Counted from the first letter of the stretch, positions 25,110 through 35,118 are shown. The stretch: DNA of 64,000 nucleotides from Pseudomonas sp. UBA5706 (GCF_002419965.1 NZ_DIHC01000062.1:62001-126000), one strand, 5' to 3'. Made by a program: numbers and translations. Notes: a model not told the origin generated them from the letters alone.

Positions 25110-26426
25110 ATGTTCAACACCCGGTTAAAAATCAGGATTCAGCAATTGGAAGAACGGTTGGCTGCTCTTGAGCAGGTCAAGGCCACTCTGGATGTCGAAA
25201 CCGTGTCGGTCAGTTTGGACCCGGCAGGTGCCATTCTTGAAACAAATGCCCTGTTTGAGATCGAGTTGGGTTTCACTCAAGCCGAGTTATGTGGTCGTGC
25301 CCTACGCGACCTGAGTCCTGCGGAACTGCACGGCGATGTGCATCAACGCCGCGCGTTGGACGCAATTGCTAATGGCAAGCATTACAGCGGCACGCTGCGT
25401 TTGTGTAGTCGCGAAGGTCGCCACATCTGGTTGCGGGTAATGGTCATTCCGTTCACAGGTAGCAGTGGCCGTGTCGAGAGGATCGTTTTGTATTGCAGCG
25501 TTCTAACAAGAACTATTGAGGCTTCCAGGGAAAATGAAGCGCTGGTGGGAGCGCTGATGCGCTCTACGGCCGTCATCGAGTTTTCTCTGGATGGGTTAGT
25601 GCTGGCAGCCAATCAGAATTTTCTGGACGCTATGGGCTATACGCTTCCCCAAATCCTGGGCAAGCACCACCGAATCTTTTGCATGCCATCCGACGCTCAG
25701 TCGGAAGAATATGATCGGTTTTGGCAGACCCTTAGACAGGCATCCTATGTCGCGGGAAGGTTTTGCCGAGTGGATAAACATGGCAACGAGGTATGGCTGG
25801 AGGCTTCCTACAATCCAATCGTGGATGCCAATGGCAAGCTGTACAAGATTGCCAAAATAGCCACCGTTATCACCGACCAGGTCACCCGCGAGCGCGCTGT
25901 ATCCGAAGCAGCCGGCATGGCCCACGGCACTTCGGTTCGAACCAACGCCAGCGCAGAGCAAGGTCGCGAAGTCATCCAGAACACCGTCACGACCCTCAAT
26001 ACGCTTTCGGCGTTGATGGAAGATGCTGCCCATGGCATAGAAGCACTGGATGCCCAGAGCCAGGAAATCGGTACCATTGTAAAAACCATCGGCAGCATTG
26101 CGGATCAGACCAACCTGTTGGCCTTGAACGCAGCAATCGAAGCCGCACGGACCGGGGAGCAGGGGCGGGGGTTTGCTGTAGTCGCCGACGAAGTCAGACA
26201 TCTGGCCCTTCGGACCACCAAAGCCACTGCAGAAATTGTTGAGGTGGTGAAAAACAATCAAGTGCTCGCTTCCAGTGCTGTGACTATGATTGGAAAAAGC
26301 TGGCAACAGGCAGGTGCGTCATCAGATTTGGCAATTGAAGCGGATGAGGTGATCAAAGACATTCAGCTGGGTGCGAACAGCGTTGTTGCTGCCGTTGAGC
26401 AGTTCTCTGGTCAAGCCGGACAGTGA
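25110..26426 (+). CDS. Soluble PAS-PAS chemoreceptor (BdlA/Aer-like)
   Basis: The 438-residue protein has a short N-terminal coiled coil, two PAS domains (about 30-140 and 150-270, the second with MGYTLPQILGKHHRIFC and DKHGNEVWLEASYNPI) and a short signalling domain with EIGTIVKTI and DQTNLLALNAAIEAART. It lacks membrane helices and HAMP. This is the layout of BdlA, a biofilm-dispersion receptor, and of Aer-type energy sensors. The PAS domains probably bind haem or flavin. The start at 25110 fits the MFNTRLK family start; the AT-rich spacer with the repeat GATGCGAGTGAC lies just before it. It diverges from the membrane chemoreceptor, so the two may be co-regulated. Confidence 0.88.
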   Translation: MFNTRLKIRIQQLEERLAALEQVKATLDVETVSVSLDPAGAILETNALFEIELGFTQAELCGRALRDLSPAELHGDVHQRRALDAIANGKHYSGTLRLCSREGRHIWLRVMVIPFTGSSGRVERIVLYCSVLTRTIEASRENEALVGALMRSTAVIEFSLDGLVLAANQNFLDAMGYTLPQILGKHHRIFCMPSDAQSEEYDRFWQTLRQASYVAGRFCRVDKHGNEVWLEASYNPIVDANGKLYKIAKIATVITDQVTRERAVSEAAGMAHGTSVRTNASAEQGREVIQNTVTTLNTLSALMEDAAHGIEALDAQSQEIGTIVKTIGSIADQTNLLALNAAIEAARTGEQGRGFAVVADEVRHLALRTTKATAEIVEVVKNNQVLASSAVTMIGKSWQQAGASSDLAIEADEVIKDIQLGANSVVAAVEQFSGQAGQ

Positions 26427-26496
26427 CGATTTGTGCAATGCTTCCTGTCATTATTGTGCAGTAACCTTAAGCTGAAGCGCGATCCAGGTGATCCTT

Positions 26497-26721
26497 ATGC
26501 TCGATGCTCTCAAGCAATCCATAGGCAACCTGCACAGTGTCCACCGGCCCAGATTGGAAGATGAGTGTGACCTGCTATTTGCTCGGATCGAGCAAGCGCG
26601 AAGAGAAGGGGCAGTAACTGACCAGCAGGCCATGCAGCTGATCTACGATGTACGTAATGAGCGTGCACGGTGCTTTCGCAGCGGGAGTCGTCAGCGCACT
26701 GGGCACTCTTCAGTAGGATGA
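26497..26721 (+). CDS. Small helical protein
   Basis: This 74-residue frame (ATG 26497; GTG 26488 is possible) lies 70 bases after the soluble chemoreceptor on the same strand. It is mostly one or two amphipathic helices (DECDLLFARIEQARREGAV, TDQQAMQLIYDVRNERAR) with a disordered Arg/Ser/Gly tail. It could be a helper of the receptor by position. No family is recognised. Confidence 0.45.
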   Translation: MLDALKQSIGNLHSVHRPRLEDECDLLFARIEQARREGAVTDQQAMQLIYDVRNERARCFRSGSRQRTGHSSVG

Positions 26722-27717
26722 CACGATATTTCCTGCGGAATTGAAATCTGGCCTGCCCATTGCCATATCGACGTCACTCAGTTTCGAAAATAACGCCACC
26801 GCGCGGTATGCAGAGTCACCAAGTGGCGAAAAATGGTCAGGATCACTGCTGTGCCGTTGTGAATATCTGGCAAAGCCTCGTCTACCGTTTGACGAATTTA
26901 TTGGCCGCAATAGAAGACTAGATGTCCATGAGCAAAACTATCCGTAGGGCAATTGTCGCGCGCAGCATCCATATGAACCCAGGGTATCGAAGAACTGGTT
27001 GGATCTTATTCACGCTTGGTGAGTGCGGACATGAAATACGTCGAAATTTGTCTCAAGGGTTTCCGAAATTGGGCCGTGCCAGATGCTCGGAATGTGAGCG
27101 CGCGCGAGATGCGGCAGTAGGGCCGCTACGCATAGGCATTGCCGACCAGGGCTGAACTTCCAAGTCTGATCACGAGCTTCCCGCATAACGGATAAAGCTC
27201 TTGAAATATACGATATTGGTTTCACTGATGGTTTTGAGCTTAAACGCTGGAGCCGCTCAGCTAATTCTCGACCTGCCAAGTTGTGACGTCAAAGGCCAGC
27301 GTGCAGCGTTGGGAAGATCGGCGGGAAGATCAGCGATACGAGGCAAGCTCACATCACGGTGCGCGCGAATGTCCTGAGTGCCGATATTGCCACCGCACGG
27401 AAAGCTCGCAAGATTACAGAGGTGGAAGCTGGACGCATGAACGATCGCGTCAATGACGTTCGGCTTCAGACTGATCGCTTTGTCAAGCAGCAAGGGTTTC
27501 TCAGTGCGCAGAGAGCGCTAGTTTCGACCGGGAATAAGATGCCATCGCAAGGCGATTGTGCCGGTAGGAAAACGCAGCATCGGAGGATGCGAGATAGAAG
27601 GAGCCCACCCGTCGTAAGTACTCTCTTCCTTGCATTAGGCGAATGGGCCCAACGAGCCAACCACAACTCTACCAAGGGGATCGCGTGCCGCCGCGGTTTT
27701 CCCGAATGTGCACCCCA
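26722..27717. other. Gene-poor stretch of about 1 kb
   Basis: I see no supported gene. Frames of 60-120 codons occur on both strands without ribosome sites or recognisable content. The stretch ends where similarity to the recombinase element begins (27718), so it is likely flanking DNA of a decayed insertion. Confidence 0.45.
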
Positions 27718-28066
27718 ACTGACTTGACTTGCCACCTACAAAATCGGACACCTATACCCCGTTAAATTGAATATTCCTAAATGCGATTACTATATCCTCG
27801 GCTTTGAATTCGATCCCCAGAAACCGAGCTTTTTCTATTCCTTCTATCAATACTTCACCTTGTAGGTCGGTGAATCTTCAGCCAAGTTCTCCCGCCGATC
27901 GTAGATCTGGTTGTGCTGATGTTGGCATGGCCCAGGGCCTGGCCTTGATTCGTAGAGCAAGCAGCAGGCCGAGCTGGCATTGGTGACCGCCGTTGCTCTG
28001 AGCCCATGGACCAAAGTAGTCGACCTCAATCCAAGCCTTCTTCACGTAGGCCGCTGCATGACTTAG
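27718..28066 (-). pseudogene. Recombinase-element relic, C-terminal end
   Basis: DNA from about 27718 follows the intact element at 58252 onward: both start CTGACTTGACTTGC, then share the TATTCCTTC-TATCAATACTTCACC region just after the recombinase stop, then encode IYDRREN and EDSPTYKVKY. The coding part is scrambled by small deletions and substitutions after the YDRRE box (HGLRATAVTN survives), and similarity fades near 28066. It is an inactive C-terminal end with its downstream flank, which helps fix the element boundary. Confidence 0.75.
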
Positions 28067-28241
28067 TTGCTCGCATTGGTAGTACTCGCGCGCAGAGTTA
28101 GGTTTAGCTCCCTACCGCCGATCCGTATAACGGTTGTCTGCCTTGAACACTACTTGTTTTCCTCGGACAAAGCATAGGAGCGGCTCCTGATGCGCCTGCC
28201 GCCACTTTCATGGCCATAGCTGAACCCATCGAGGATTCACC

Positions 28242-29339
28242 ATGCGTTCGTCCCATCCAATACGTTGTGCATTGGTTGCTGCAGTAACCGCCGTCAGCTT
28301 GGCAACCTTAGCCGGTTGCGCTCGCGATCCGGAAAAACCTACCTTGTCGGAATTAGCTGTCAGCTCGACCAAAAGCTTGTTCCGCACTGACAGCGACATG
28401 CAGAAAGTGCTTAACGCCCAAGCGGCGTTCGATCCTAAAGCCATTGAAAAAATCACGCCGGACGAAGCCCGTAAACAGCCTACTGTGGCTGATGGCGTAA
28501 AGCGGGTACTGGCCGACCAGAAGCGTGACAGCAGCCCCACAGCACTGGTCCCGGGCGTGGCAACCCATGAGATCACCGTAGCCGGTGCTGCAGGGAACTT
28601 GCCAGCAACCGTCTATACCCCTGCTGGTAACGGACCATTCCCGGTAGTGCTGTATTTCCACGGCGGCGGTTGGGTGATCGCGGACCGTACCGTGTATGAC
28701 GGTGGCGCCCGCGGCCTGGCCAAGCAGGCCAATGCTATCGTAGTGTCAGTGGACTACCGTCGCGCGCCAGAATATAAATTCCCGGCAGCCCATCTAGACG
28801 CTGTTGCTGCCTACCGCTGGCTCACTACCAACGCTGCTAGCATTGGCGGAGACCCTAAACGCCTAGCGTTGGCCGGCGAAAGCGCCGGCGGCAATCTGGC
28901 GCTCGCCACCGCTGTGGCAGCACGCGATCAGGGCCTGACCTCGCCCAAGAGTGTGATTGCTGTGTACCCAGTGGGGCAGACCACGACCAACACCGAGTCG
29001 TACTTGAAGTACGCTGACGCCAAGCCACTTAATCGCCCCATGATGCTTTGGTTCGTGGCCAATGTGACCAAAAGCTCTGCCGATCTGAAGGATCCACGCT
29101 TGGACCTTGTGCACGCCAACCTTCACGGTCTGCCGCCAGTGACTCTGATCAACGCCGAGATCGACCCGCTGCGTGATGACGGTGCGCAACTGGAGCAGGC
29201 GTTGCGAAACCAGGGCGTAAGCGTGGAGCGCAAACTGTATGACGGCGTGACCCACGAGTTTTTCGGCACCGCTGCGGTGGTGGAAAAGGCTCAGGAAGCG
29301 CAGGCCTATGCTGGCGCTCGCTTGAAGGCAGCGTTCTAA
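28242..29339 (+). CDS. Lipoprotein alpha/beta-hydrolase esterase (HSL family)
   Basis: The 365-residue precursor has a lipoprotein signal (LATLAGC, lipid-modified Cys near residue 26). A predicted spacer domain is followed by a hormone-sensitive-lipase-type hydrolase: oxyanion motif FHGGGW near 148-153, nucleophile Ser in GESAGGN near 206, acid in EIDPLRDDG near 306 and catalytic His in VTHEFFG near 336. It should be an esterase on short acyl or aryl esters, anchored to a membrane and facing the periplasm or surface. GAGGA lies before the ATG. It is followed directly by the remains of a secreted RTX enzyme. Confidence 0.9.
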   Translation: MRSSHPIRCALVAAVTAVSLATLAGCARDPEKPTLSELAVSSTKSLFRTDSDMQKVLNAQAAFDPKAIEKITPDEARKQPTVADGVKRVLADQKRDSSPTALVPGVATHEITVAGAAGNLPATVYTPAGNGPFPVVLYFHGGGWVIADRTVYDGGARGLAKQANAIVVSVDYRRAPEYKFPAAHLDAVAAYRWLTTNAASIGGDPKRLALAGESAGGNLALATAVAARDQGLTSPKSVIAVYPVGQTTTNTESYLKYADAKPLNRPMMLWFVANVTKSSADLKDPRLDLVHANLHGLPPVTLINAEIDPLRDDGAQLEQALRNQGVSVERKLYDGVTHEFFGTAAVVEKAQEAQAYAGARLKAAF

Positions 29340-29360
29340 CCAGCCCTCTGGCCGCAACGT

Positions 29361-29695
29361 CACCAACGACGCTGACGTGTTCCGCCATACGGCGGCGACT
29401 GACAGCTACCGCACGGACGCCCTAGCTGTGTGGATCTGATTGCCCGGTTCGCGGACAACAACGACAAGATCGAAGTGTCCGCTTTGGGTTACACCGGGTA
29501 CGGAGACGGCTCCGGGAACACTCTGAAAATGCTCTATAACCAAGACCTGGACCGCATCTACCTCAAGGATGTGGAAGCGGACGCGCAAGGCTACCGGTTC
29601 GAAATCGGCCTCACTGGCGCTTGGCTTCAAGCCCCGGGCAATGCCGACATGATCTTCGCGTCCAAGACGCAAGTGTCCTTGGTGGAAGTGGTTAG
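29361..29695 (+). pseudogene. C-terminal remnant of RTX-type secreted enzyme
   Basis: The frames read TNDADVFRHTAATDSYRT and then, after a one-base shift near 29421-29435, VDLIARFADNNDKIEVSAL, GYTGYGDGSGNTLKMLYN and EIGLTGAWLQAPGNADMIF. This is the conserved end of Pseudomonas type I-secreted RTX proteins (serralysin, lipase, polyurethanase or alginate-epimerase kinds) that carries the export signal. The repeats and catalytic part are absent and a frameshift splits what remains. It is a dead 3' piece left by a deletion just behind the esterase gene. Confidence 0.75.
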
Positions 29696-29797
29696 CACGT
29701 CATACACTCGACAGAAATGCCATAGCTGGCAATTACTTTTGGGGGATTGTAGGAGGGCGGGGAGAGGCACCCAAGGTGCCGTTCCTCTCTTGCTGGC

Positions 29798-29836
29798 CGC
29801 TGTAATCCAAGGCTCAAGTCTCCTTGGATTACAGCG
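29798..29836. terminator. Perfect 15-bp inverted repeat
   Basis: CGCTGTAATCCAAGG (29798-29812) and CCTTGGATTACAGCG (29822-29836) pair perfectly around a nine-base loop. No T-run follows, so it may be a Rho-aided terminator, an mRNA-stabilising hairpin or a protein site left from the RTX gene's 3' region. Confidence 0.6.
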
Positions 29837-30229
29837 ATCACTCGAACATTAAAAATGCTGGGGTCAGACGCGATCAGTAGCGAATGTCTACTTTTTTTTA
29901 TCTGGGGTTTGCCGACGCGGGATCCCTGCCGAAGGGTGCAATCATTATGCCTTGGCGAACCGTTCAGCGTGGAGCAGCTTTAGGTCGTGACGGTTGAATT
30001 CTTGACTGTCGGGATTTAGGCGGAAGCCGGTTTTGCATCGGTGGAGATTGCTTGAGCGGCCCACGCCCGACCTGATATGGGCAAAAAAATTACTAAGAAT
30101 ACCAGAATACGCCTAGCTATTTAGTTACGGAGGTGAGATGTTGTTGGCATGTGCGTCCCACCCTGTGTTGTACCCATACCGCACAGGCATTTGATTTCGT
30201 GCTCTTGAAATCCTCAGGGACAAGGAAGT
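29837..30229. other. Spacer and promoter region of GGDEF-EAL gene
   Basis: No gene is seen. The stretch leads into the diguanylate cyclase gene at 30230, which has AAGGAAG directly before its ATG. The first 60 bases are still RTX-gene flank. Confidence 0.4.
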
Positions 30230-32334
30230 ATGACCGTTTCTGTATTAATTCTTTGTGGGATTAGCGAAAACGCGACATTTCTTGATCATTTTTCGGCTAC
30301 GGGTAGGCCTTGGCGGCTAAGTTTTTTCAGCACTGCCGCATCGGTGGTAAGTCATTTAGAAAAACAATTAGCCGACGTCATTATCGTAAGCATGGCTCGC
30401 GGACGCTTCAAGGATTTGAGGAAATTCGTTGAGTTTCATGAATTAGTGTCCTTCACGCCTATATTGATGGTTGGAACCGAACTGCAGAGCAGAGCTGCTA
30501 AATTATTCGTAACGTGTGGAGCTCAGGGTTTTGTCCCGGTTGATTCAAAGGACCAACGTATTGGTATCCAAGTTATTCGCGATCTGATCTTGGACTTTCG
30601 CTTAAAAAGAGAAGTGGAGAGGAGTAACGTACGGGCCGGGGCTACGCTCAATGCGATCAGTGATGGCGTGGTAAGCGTCGATGCCTATGGCAATACCGAT
30701 TTCATCAATCCTGCTGCCGAAGTGCTGACTGGCTGGACCAGCTCCGAAGCTAAAGGACAATCGATTGCCAAGGTGATGTCCATCGAGATCGATGACTCCC
30801 TTGGGGATGAATCACATCCGGTACATGCAGCTCTACAGACGCGTTCTGCAACGGGTTTAAGTGCGGGTGCAGTACTGATTAAGCGCGACGGTACCCGGGT
30901 AGATATAGAGGACTCGGTTGCACCGATCATTGACAATCACGGCAATCTTGCAGGCGCCGTAATGGTGTTTCACGACGTCTCGGAAGCTCGCGCGATGAAG
31001 GTGAAAATGACCTATCTGGCCGAGTATGACTACCTCACGCAGTTGCCTAATCGCGTTCTGTTTCAGGATCGCTTGGAGCAAGCGGTGCGCGCAGCGCAGC
31101 GTGATAACCATCGCTTGGCAGTGATGTTCATTGATCTGGACAATTTCAAATACATCAATGATTCACTAGGTCATACTGTAGGCGATCAGCTTCTATTTGC
31201 CGTGGCAGGTGCGATGACCCGAAGCGTTCGGGCTTCGGATACAGTGTGTCGTCAGGGCGGTGACGAGTTCGTGGTGCTCCTGCCAGCGTTGCAGCTAAAT
31301 GATAACGTCGAATTTATTGCCAAGAAGATTTTGGAGTCAATCAATGCGGGACACCAGGTCAATCAGACCACGCTTTACATCTCAGCGAGTATCGGAATAA
31401 GTTTTTCCCCTCTGATGCATCTAACGCCGAAGACTTAGTCAAGCATGCAGACACTGCGCTTTACGAGGCTAAAGCTAAGGGACGTAATCGCTTTCAATTC
31501 TTCCGGCCGACCATGAGTGCTACTGCTGTCGAACGCCAAACCATCGAAGCAGATCTGCGGAACGCCCTTCGTCTTGATCAGTTCACCCTTTATTATCAGC
31601 CTAAAGTGGATCTAAGCAGTGGCCGGATCACTGGTGTAGAGGCATTGCTGCGATGGTGTCATCCGCGAGACGGCACGATTTTGCCCTCGCGCTTTATCAG
31701 TGTTGCCGAGGACAGCAGATTAATCGTTCCAATTGGTAATTGGGTGGTGCGCAATGTTTGCCAACAAATCAAGCGATGGGAAGACCAAGGGTTCAGAAAT
31801 TTAAGTGTGGCTGTCAACGTCTCGACTATTGAATTATCGTATACCGGTTATATCGACAATATCCTGTCGATTCTAGAGGAGACAGGTATCGCGCGTGGGT
31901 CTCTACAGCTTGAGCTCACTGAGAGCGTGCTTATGGCTGACCTGCCAGTGAATCGACAGGCTCTACTGCGTCTCAAAACCGCGGGGCTCACCCTAGCACT
32001 TGACGATTTCGGAACTGGTTATTCCAGCTTGGCTTATCTCACTCAATTGCCCTTTGACGTATTGAAGATCGACCAATCCTTCATCCGGCATATTAACTTG
32101 CGGGCAGATAACGCTGCAGTGGTCGCCGCAATCCTTGCGATGGGTAAAAGTCTGCAGCACTGTGTAGTGGCTGAAGGTATTGAAGACGCTTTGGAGTTTG
32201 GATTTCTGCAACGTAGTGGCTGCCAAGAAGGACAAGGCTACCTATTCAGCCCTCCTTTGAACGAAACGCAGATGACAATTCTGCTAAGCTCTGGCAGCGT
32301 GACGATACCTTCCGTGCGTGATAGCTATCATTGA
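30230..32334 (+). pseudogene. PAS-GGDEF-EAL c-di-GMP enzyme, single frameshift
   Basis: The first frame (30230-31438) has a degenerate receiver-like domain (about 1-115), a PAS domain (about 130-255) and a GGDEF domain with the intact active site RQGGDEFVVLL. It then runs off frame after ASIGISFS at a T5C4 run (31402-31410). The next frame takes up exactly where the first should continue (FPSDASNAEDLVKHADTAL) and encodes the EAL domain with EALLRW, ELTESVL, ALDDFGTGYSS and AEGIE. One missing base therefore splits an otherwise complete cyclase/phosphodiesterase of about 700 residues. It could be a recent mutation, a sequencing error or, less likely, programmed slippage. If translated to the first stop it would be a working-looking cyclase without EAL. 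Confidence 0.82.
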
Positions 32335-32349
32335 GTTTTAGTAGCAAGC

Positions 32350-32600
32350 ATTTGGTGGCGAAATCAAAACGCTGCATGACTGGATGTTGGCCCAGAGTGA
32401 CCTGGTGCCCAACGAATCGGCAATAGCCAAAGCCCTGGATTACAGCCTTAAACGCTGGAAACGCTGGATGGCGCTGACGCGTTACCTGACGACGGGGCTG
32501 TGCCCATTGACAACAACTAGGTCGATCATCTGTCTCGGCTCCAGTCACAAATTCAACGTTGCGCTTAGTGCGGCAATAACCGAGTGATCGCGGCAAGCAT
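32350..32600 (+). pseudogene. IS66-family TnpC, C-terminal scrap
   Basis: The plus-strand frame contains LHDWMLAQSDLVPN, SAIAKALDYSLKRW and MALTRYL, the conserved end of IS66 TnpC transposases just before the PIDNN motif, here decayed to PLTTTRS. Small insertions (KRWKRW) and frameshifts follow. Only about 80 codons remain. A second IS66 relic, with the opposite end of the operon, is at 42798-43467 on the minus strand. Confidence 0.72.
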
Positions 32601-32666
32601 AACTAACAGAAAAGGATCCAGGCCGGGCCAGGCTGGAACGGTCACCCCATGGTGCCAGGAGCCGTC

Positions 32667-32873
32667 ATGCAGTTAGATCAAGTGAAGAAGGTCAAGCAGG
32701 TCATCGGGGAGGCCGCAGCAAATGCTGCATTGGCTGAAGGATGGGTGTTGATTTCGGCAGTGACGTACAATTCCAGCGTTAGCTCCAGCGGCGTCAGCGG
32801 TGGGGCGTCAGTAACATATGTGCTCGGCAAATCGACCGAGCTAGAGAATTACCCGTCTAAGCTGACGATTTGA
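32667..32873 (+). CDS. Small hypothetical protein
   Basis: The 68-residue frame (ATG 32667, AGGAG nine bases upstream) encodes an N-terminal helix (QLDQVKKVKQVIGEAAANA) followed by a beta-rich, Ser/Gly-rich part (AVTYNSSVSSSGVSGGASV). An in-frame ATG at 32649 is less likely. It has no signal or membrane segment. No family is recognised. It is placed between the IS66 scrap and the EthD-like gene, on the other strand from the latter. Confidence 0.5.
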   Translation: MQLDQVKKVKQVIGEAAANAALAEGWVLISAVTYNSSVSSSGVSGGASVTYVLGKSTELENYPSKLTI

Positions 32874-32994
32874 AGAACTGAAGAAACTGAACGGACTCCT
32901 GTAGCCCATCACGCATAAACGGGATTTACGTTAAATTCTGAGACCCCTTCGACAAGTAACCCCGCTGGACTGCTAGTAGCCGGGACGCTAGGGC

Positions 32995-33603
32995 CTACCT
33001 GGTGTAGCGCACGTATACATTTAGCTTGCTAGCACCTACGTCGCCGATACGGGCTAGGCTCGCCAGCATGTCTGGGGTCTGCACATGATTAAAACCCAGA
33101 ACGCAAACCAGTTGCCCCTCCGTCTGAGCCCATTGGTACTCGATAACGCCAGGCAATGCGCTGACAAACACACTTGCTTGAGCCATTATTTCTGCAGCTA
33201 AATCTGGATCGTCTAGTGGCCAGGTGATTAAGCCCAGAGAGATCGCTGTCCGATTGCTAGCCTTCTGGGACAACATCTGAGCCGCAAGCCGTTGTCTTCC
33301 AATCGTTCTCGGTAAGATGCGTTTGCTCCAGGGACTGTTGTTCGCTCCGGAGATTGCCCGGTATTCGGCTGAGTCGAATATTGCGTAGTTTTCCAGCGTG
33401 TATCGCGCCAGATACCGGGGCCAGCCGTGTATGGCTACCCACCTTTGGCCGTTGATGAAACCAGGCGTGCTGAGCCTTTGGGGAAAATGCTCATAGTCGT
33501 ACCAGTCATTGAATTCCTCCTCCAGGAGCGAGGGGGGCTCCAGTAAAACGAGAAGTAGCGCACCAGACTCCACGTAATGATCGGTTGATTTACTAGTAAT
33601 CAT
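32995..33603 (-). CDS. EthD/dimeric alpha-beta barrel-type protein
   Basis: The 202-residue protein looks like two ferredoxin-like repeats. The first half has EPPSLLEEEFNDWYDYEHFP followed by RLSTPGFINGQRWV, the typical start of EthD/stress-responsive barrel proteins (E-F-N-W-Y-EH pattern), and the second half is a weaker repeat. Such proteins are often found in pathways degrading ethers, polyketides or aromatics, with unclear or isomerase-like roles. GGAGG precedes the ATG at 33603, so the extension to 33663 is rejected. It lies downstream of the frameshifted hydrolase and may have been its operon partner. Confidence 0.62.
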   Translation of the reverse strand: MITSKSTDHYVESGALLLVLLEPPSLLEEEFNDWYDYEHFPQRLSTPGFINGQRWVAIHGWPRYLARYTLENYAIFDSAEYRAISGANNSPWSKRILPRTIGRQRLAAQMLSQKASNRTAISLGLITWPLDDPDLAAEIMAQASVFVSALPGVIEYQWAQTEGQLVCVLGFNHVQTPDMLASLARIGDVGASKLNVYVRYTR

Positions 33604-33728
33604 CGTAGACCTCCGTTGGATCACTAGCTGATGAGGGCCATTGAGTTCGCATTGCCCGATCATGCGGATGAACAGGCAAAGCTTTTCAATGGATCTTCAG
33701 AGCTTGCTCTGAGCCGACTAGCTGGACC

Positions 33729-34609
33729 TTATTTTTGGCCATACACCCGGTGAGCAAAGGAGGTGATCGCATCGGCCATTTCTCGTGGCCGCTCTGGAGC
33801 CATTGCATGCCCAGCGCCTTTGATAACGACGTGCTCGACCCTGTCACCCAGCATGGGCTTCAGGATATTGCGCAAAACAACTGCGTCTTTCTCGCCCTGC
33901 AGGTCGAGGATAGGAACAACCTTGCCGCCAGACCAGTAGCTTTCGACGGGCGTGGTGTCGCGAGCATGGTCCTGAGCCTTGTGCGTAGCGTCATACCATC
34001 CAGGCAGCCATGCCCGAACGTCATTGCCCGGAGCAAAGAAAGCTTCTTGCAGATACTCAATGCGCTTAGCCTCCGGCAGCGAGTAATCGCTCGCTCCCTT
34101 GATGGCCTCGACCATGCGGCCATAAGGCTTTTCAGACGATCCAGGAGGCAATTTCCCGATCGACGCAGAGGCGAGCACAATACCTTTCACAAGATCCGGC
34201 CTATCAACGGCTAGAACGCGCGCAGGCTGGCTCCCCCAAGCGTGCCCCACGATGATAGCCGGCCCACTTTTTTCGTGGTCCATGACCAACGCAACGTCAG
34301 CAGCGAAATCGTGAAGGGTAGGGGGCTCCATAGGCGCTTTACTGCCATTAACGCCTCTCGGTTCGGGACGGATGACGCGGTACCCATCCTTGGCAAGGTA
34401 ACGTGCGACCTCATCATAGTCATGGGCTCCACGACCCTTGGAAGGCAAAATCACGATCAAGGGCCCTTGGCCTGATCGAGAGCCTCGATATGCACATTGC
34501 CAGCTTCAGCCGTAATGGTGCGAACAGCTGCATCGGTGGCAAACGCGGGGTTATTCAAGGCAGCGATGCCGGTAAGAAATAGCGAAGGCAGAACATATTT
34601 GGCGTACAT
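33729..34609 (-). pseudogene. Exported alpha/beta hydrolase, frameshifted duplicate
   Basis: From ATG 34609 a signal peptide (MYAKYVLPSLFLTGIAALNN, ending FAT-D) and about 30 mature residues are encoded, then the frame ends at AKGP-stop near 34464-34470. The next frame continues exactly as in the intact neighbour at 35254-36132: LPSKGRGAHDYDEVARYL, VIRPEPRG, VGHAWGSQPAR, DLQGEKDAV and GAGHAMAPERP. One lost base in GGGCCCTT accounts for the break. Like its paralog it has Ala at the nucleophile position (GHAWG). Translation from an internal codon would give a cytoplasmic protein without the signal. Confidence 0.72.
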
Positions 34610-34692
34610 ACAGAGCTTTTTATAGTTGTTAGTTGGATAGCCATCTGCAGGCAGGCTCCGATACCCATGCTCGTACTTCAAATACCAATTTC

Positions 34693-35118
34693 TCATGCCA
34701 GTCCATGCCGCCCGGGCATAGAACCCCCATCTTTTTTCAGCTTGCTCGGGATCTCCGCTCCATGCCGCGGTGTTATGGATAGCCATGGGAATTCGGTCTT
34801 GGCGACGCTGCCTCCCGTTCCCATATTCTCTTGGAAACCACTATAAAAATAATCGGACAGCCATGACGAACCTGACGACGCAAGAAATCTTCGATCGTGA
34901 AGCCCTTGCGCTGCGTACTTGCTCACCCTCACCCCGTCTTCGGTGAGCTGGTAGGCATGGCCTCGGCGGTCTACAAGTTTCATATTCAATGAAGTCTCGA
35001 GTGCCGCTATCCGGCGAGCCACAGTGGCATGCTCGACTCCTAGCAATCGGGCCGCAGCTGCCAGCGAACCTACTCGGGCAAACGCAGAGAAAAAACGCAG
35101 GCTGTCCCAATCGATCAT
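34693..35118 (-). pseudogene. LysR-type regulator, only the DNA-binding end
   Basis: From ATG 35118 the product begins MIDWDSLRFFSAFARVGS and LAAAARLLGVEHATVARRI, a typical LysR winged helix, up to about residue 65 (LTEDGVRV). After that the sequence no longer resembles a LysR linker or effector domain and ends at 34693 after 141 residues. The missing effector domain, about 230 residues, was probably lost by deletion when the neighbouring hydrolase copy was placed. A truncated DNA-binding product could still act as an interfering repressor. Confidence 0.65.

Noticed and set aside
27257..27735. Overlapping 78-122 codon frames on both strands
   Set aside because: They lack ribosome sites and familiar content and lie in DNA next to a decayed element.
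34841..35110. 89-codon minus-strand frame in the truncated LysR gene
   Set aside because: It is an out-of-frame shadow and does not restore the missing effector domain.
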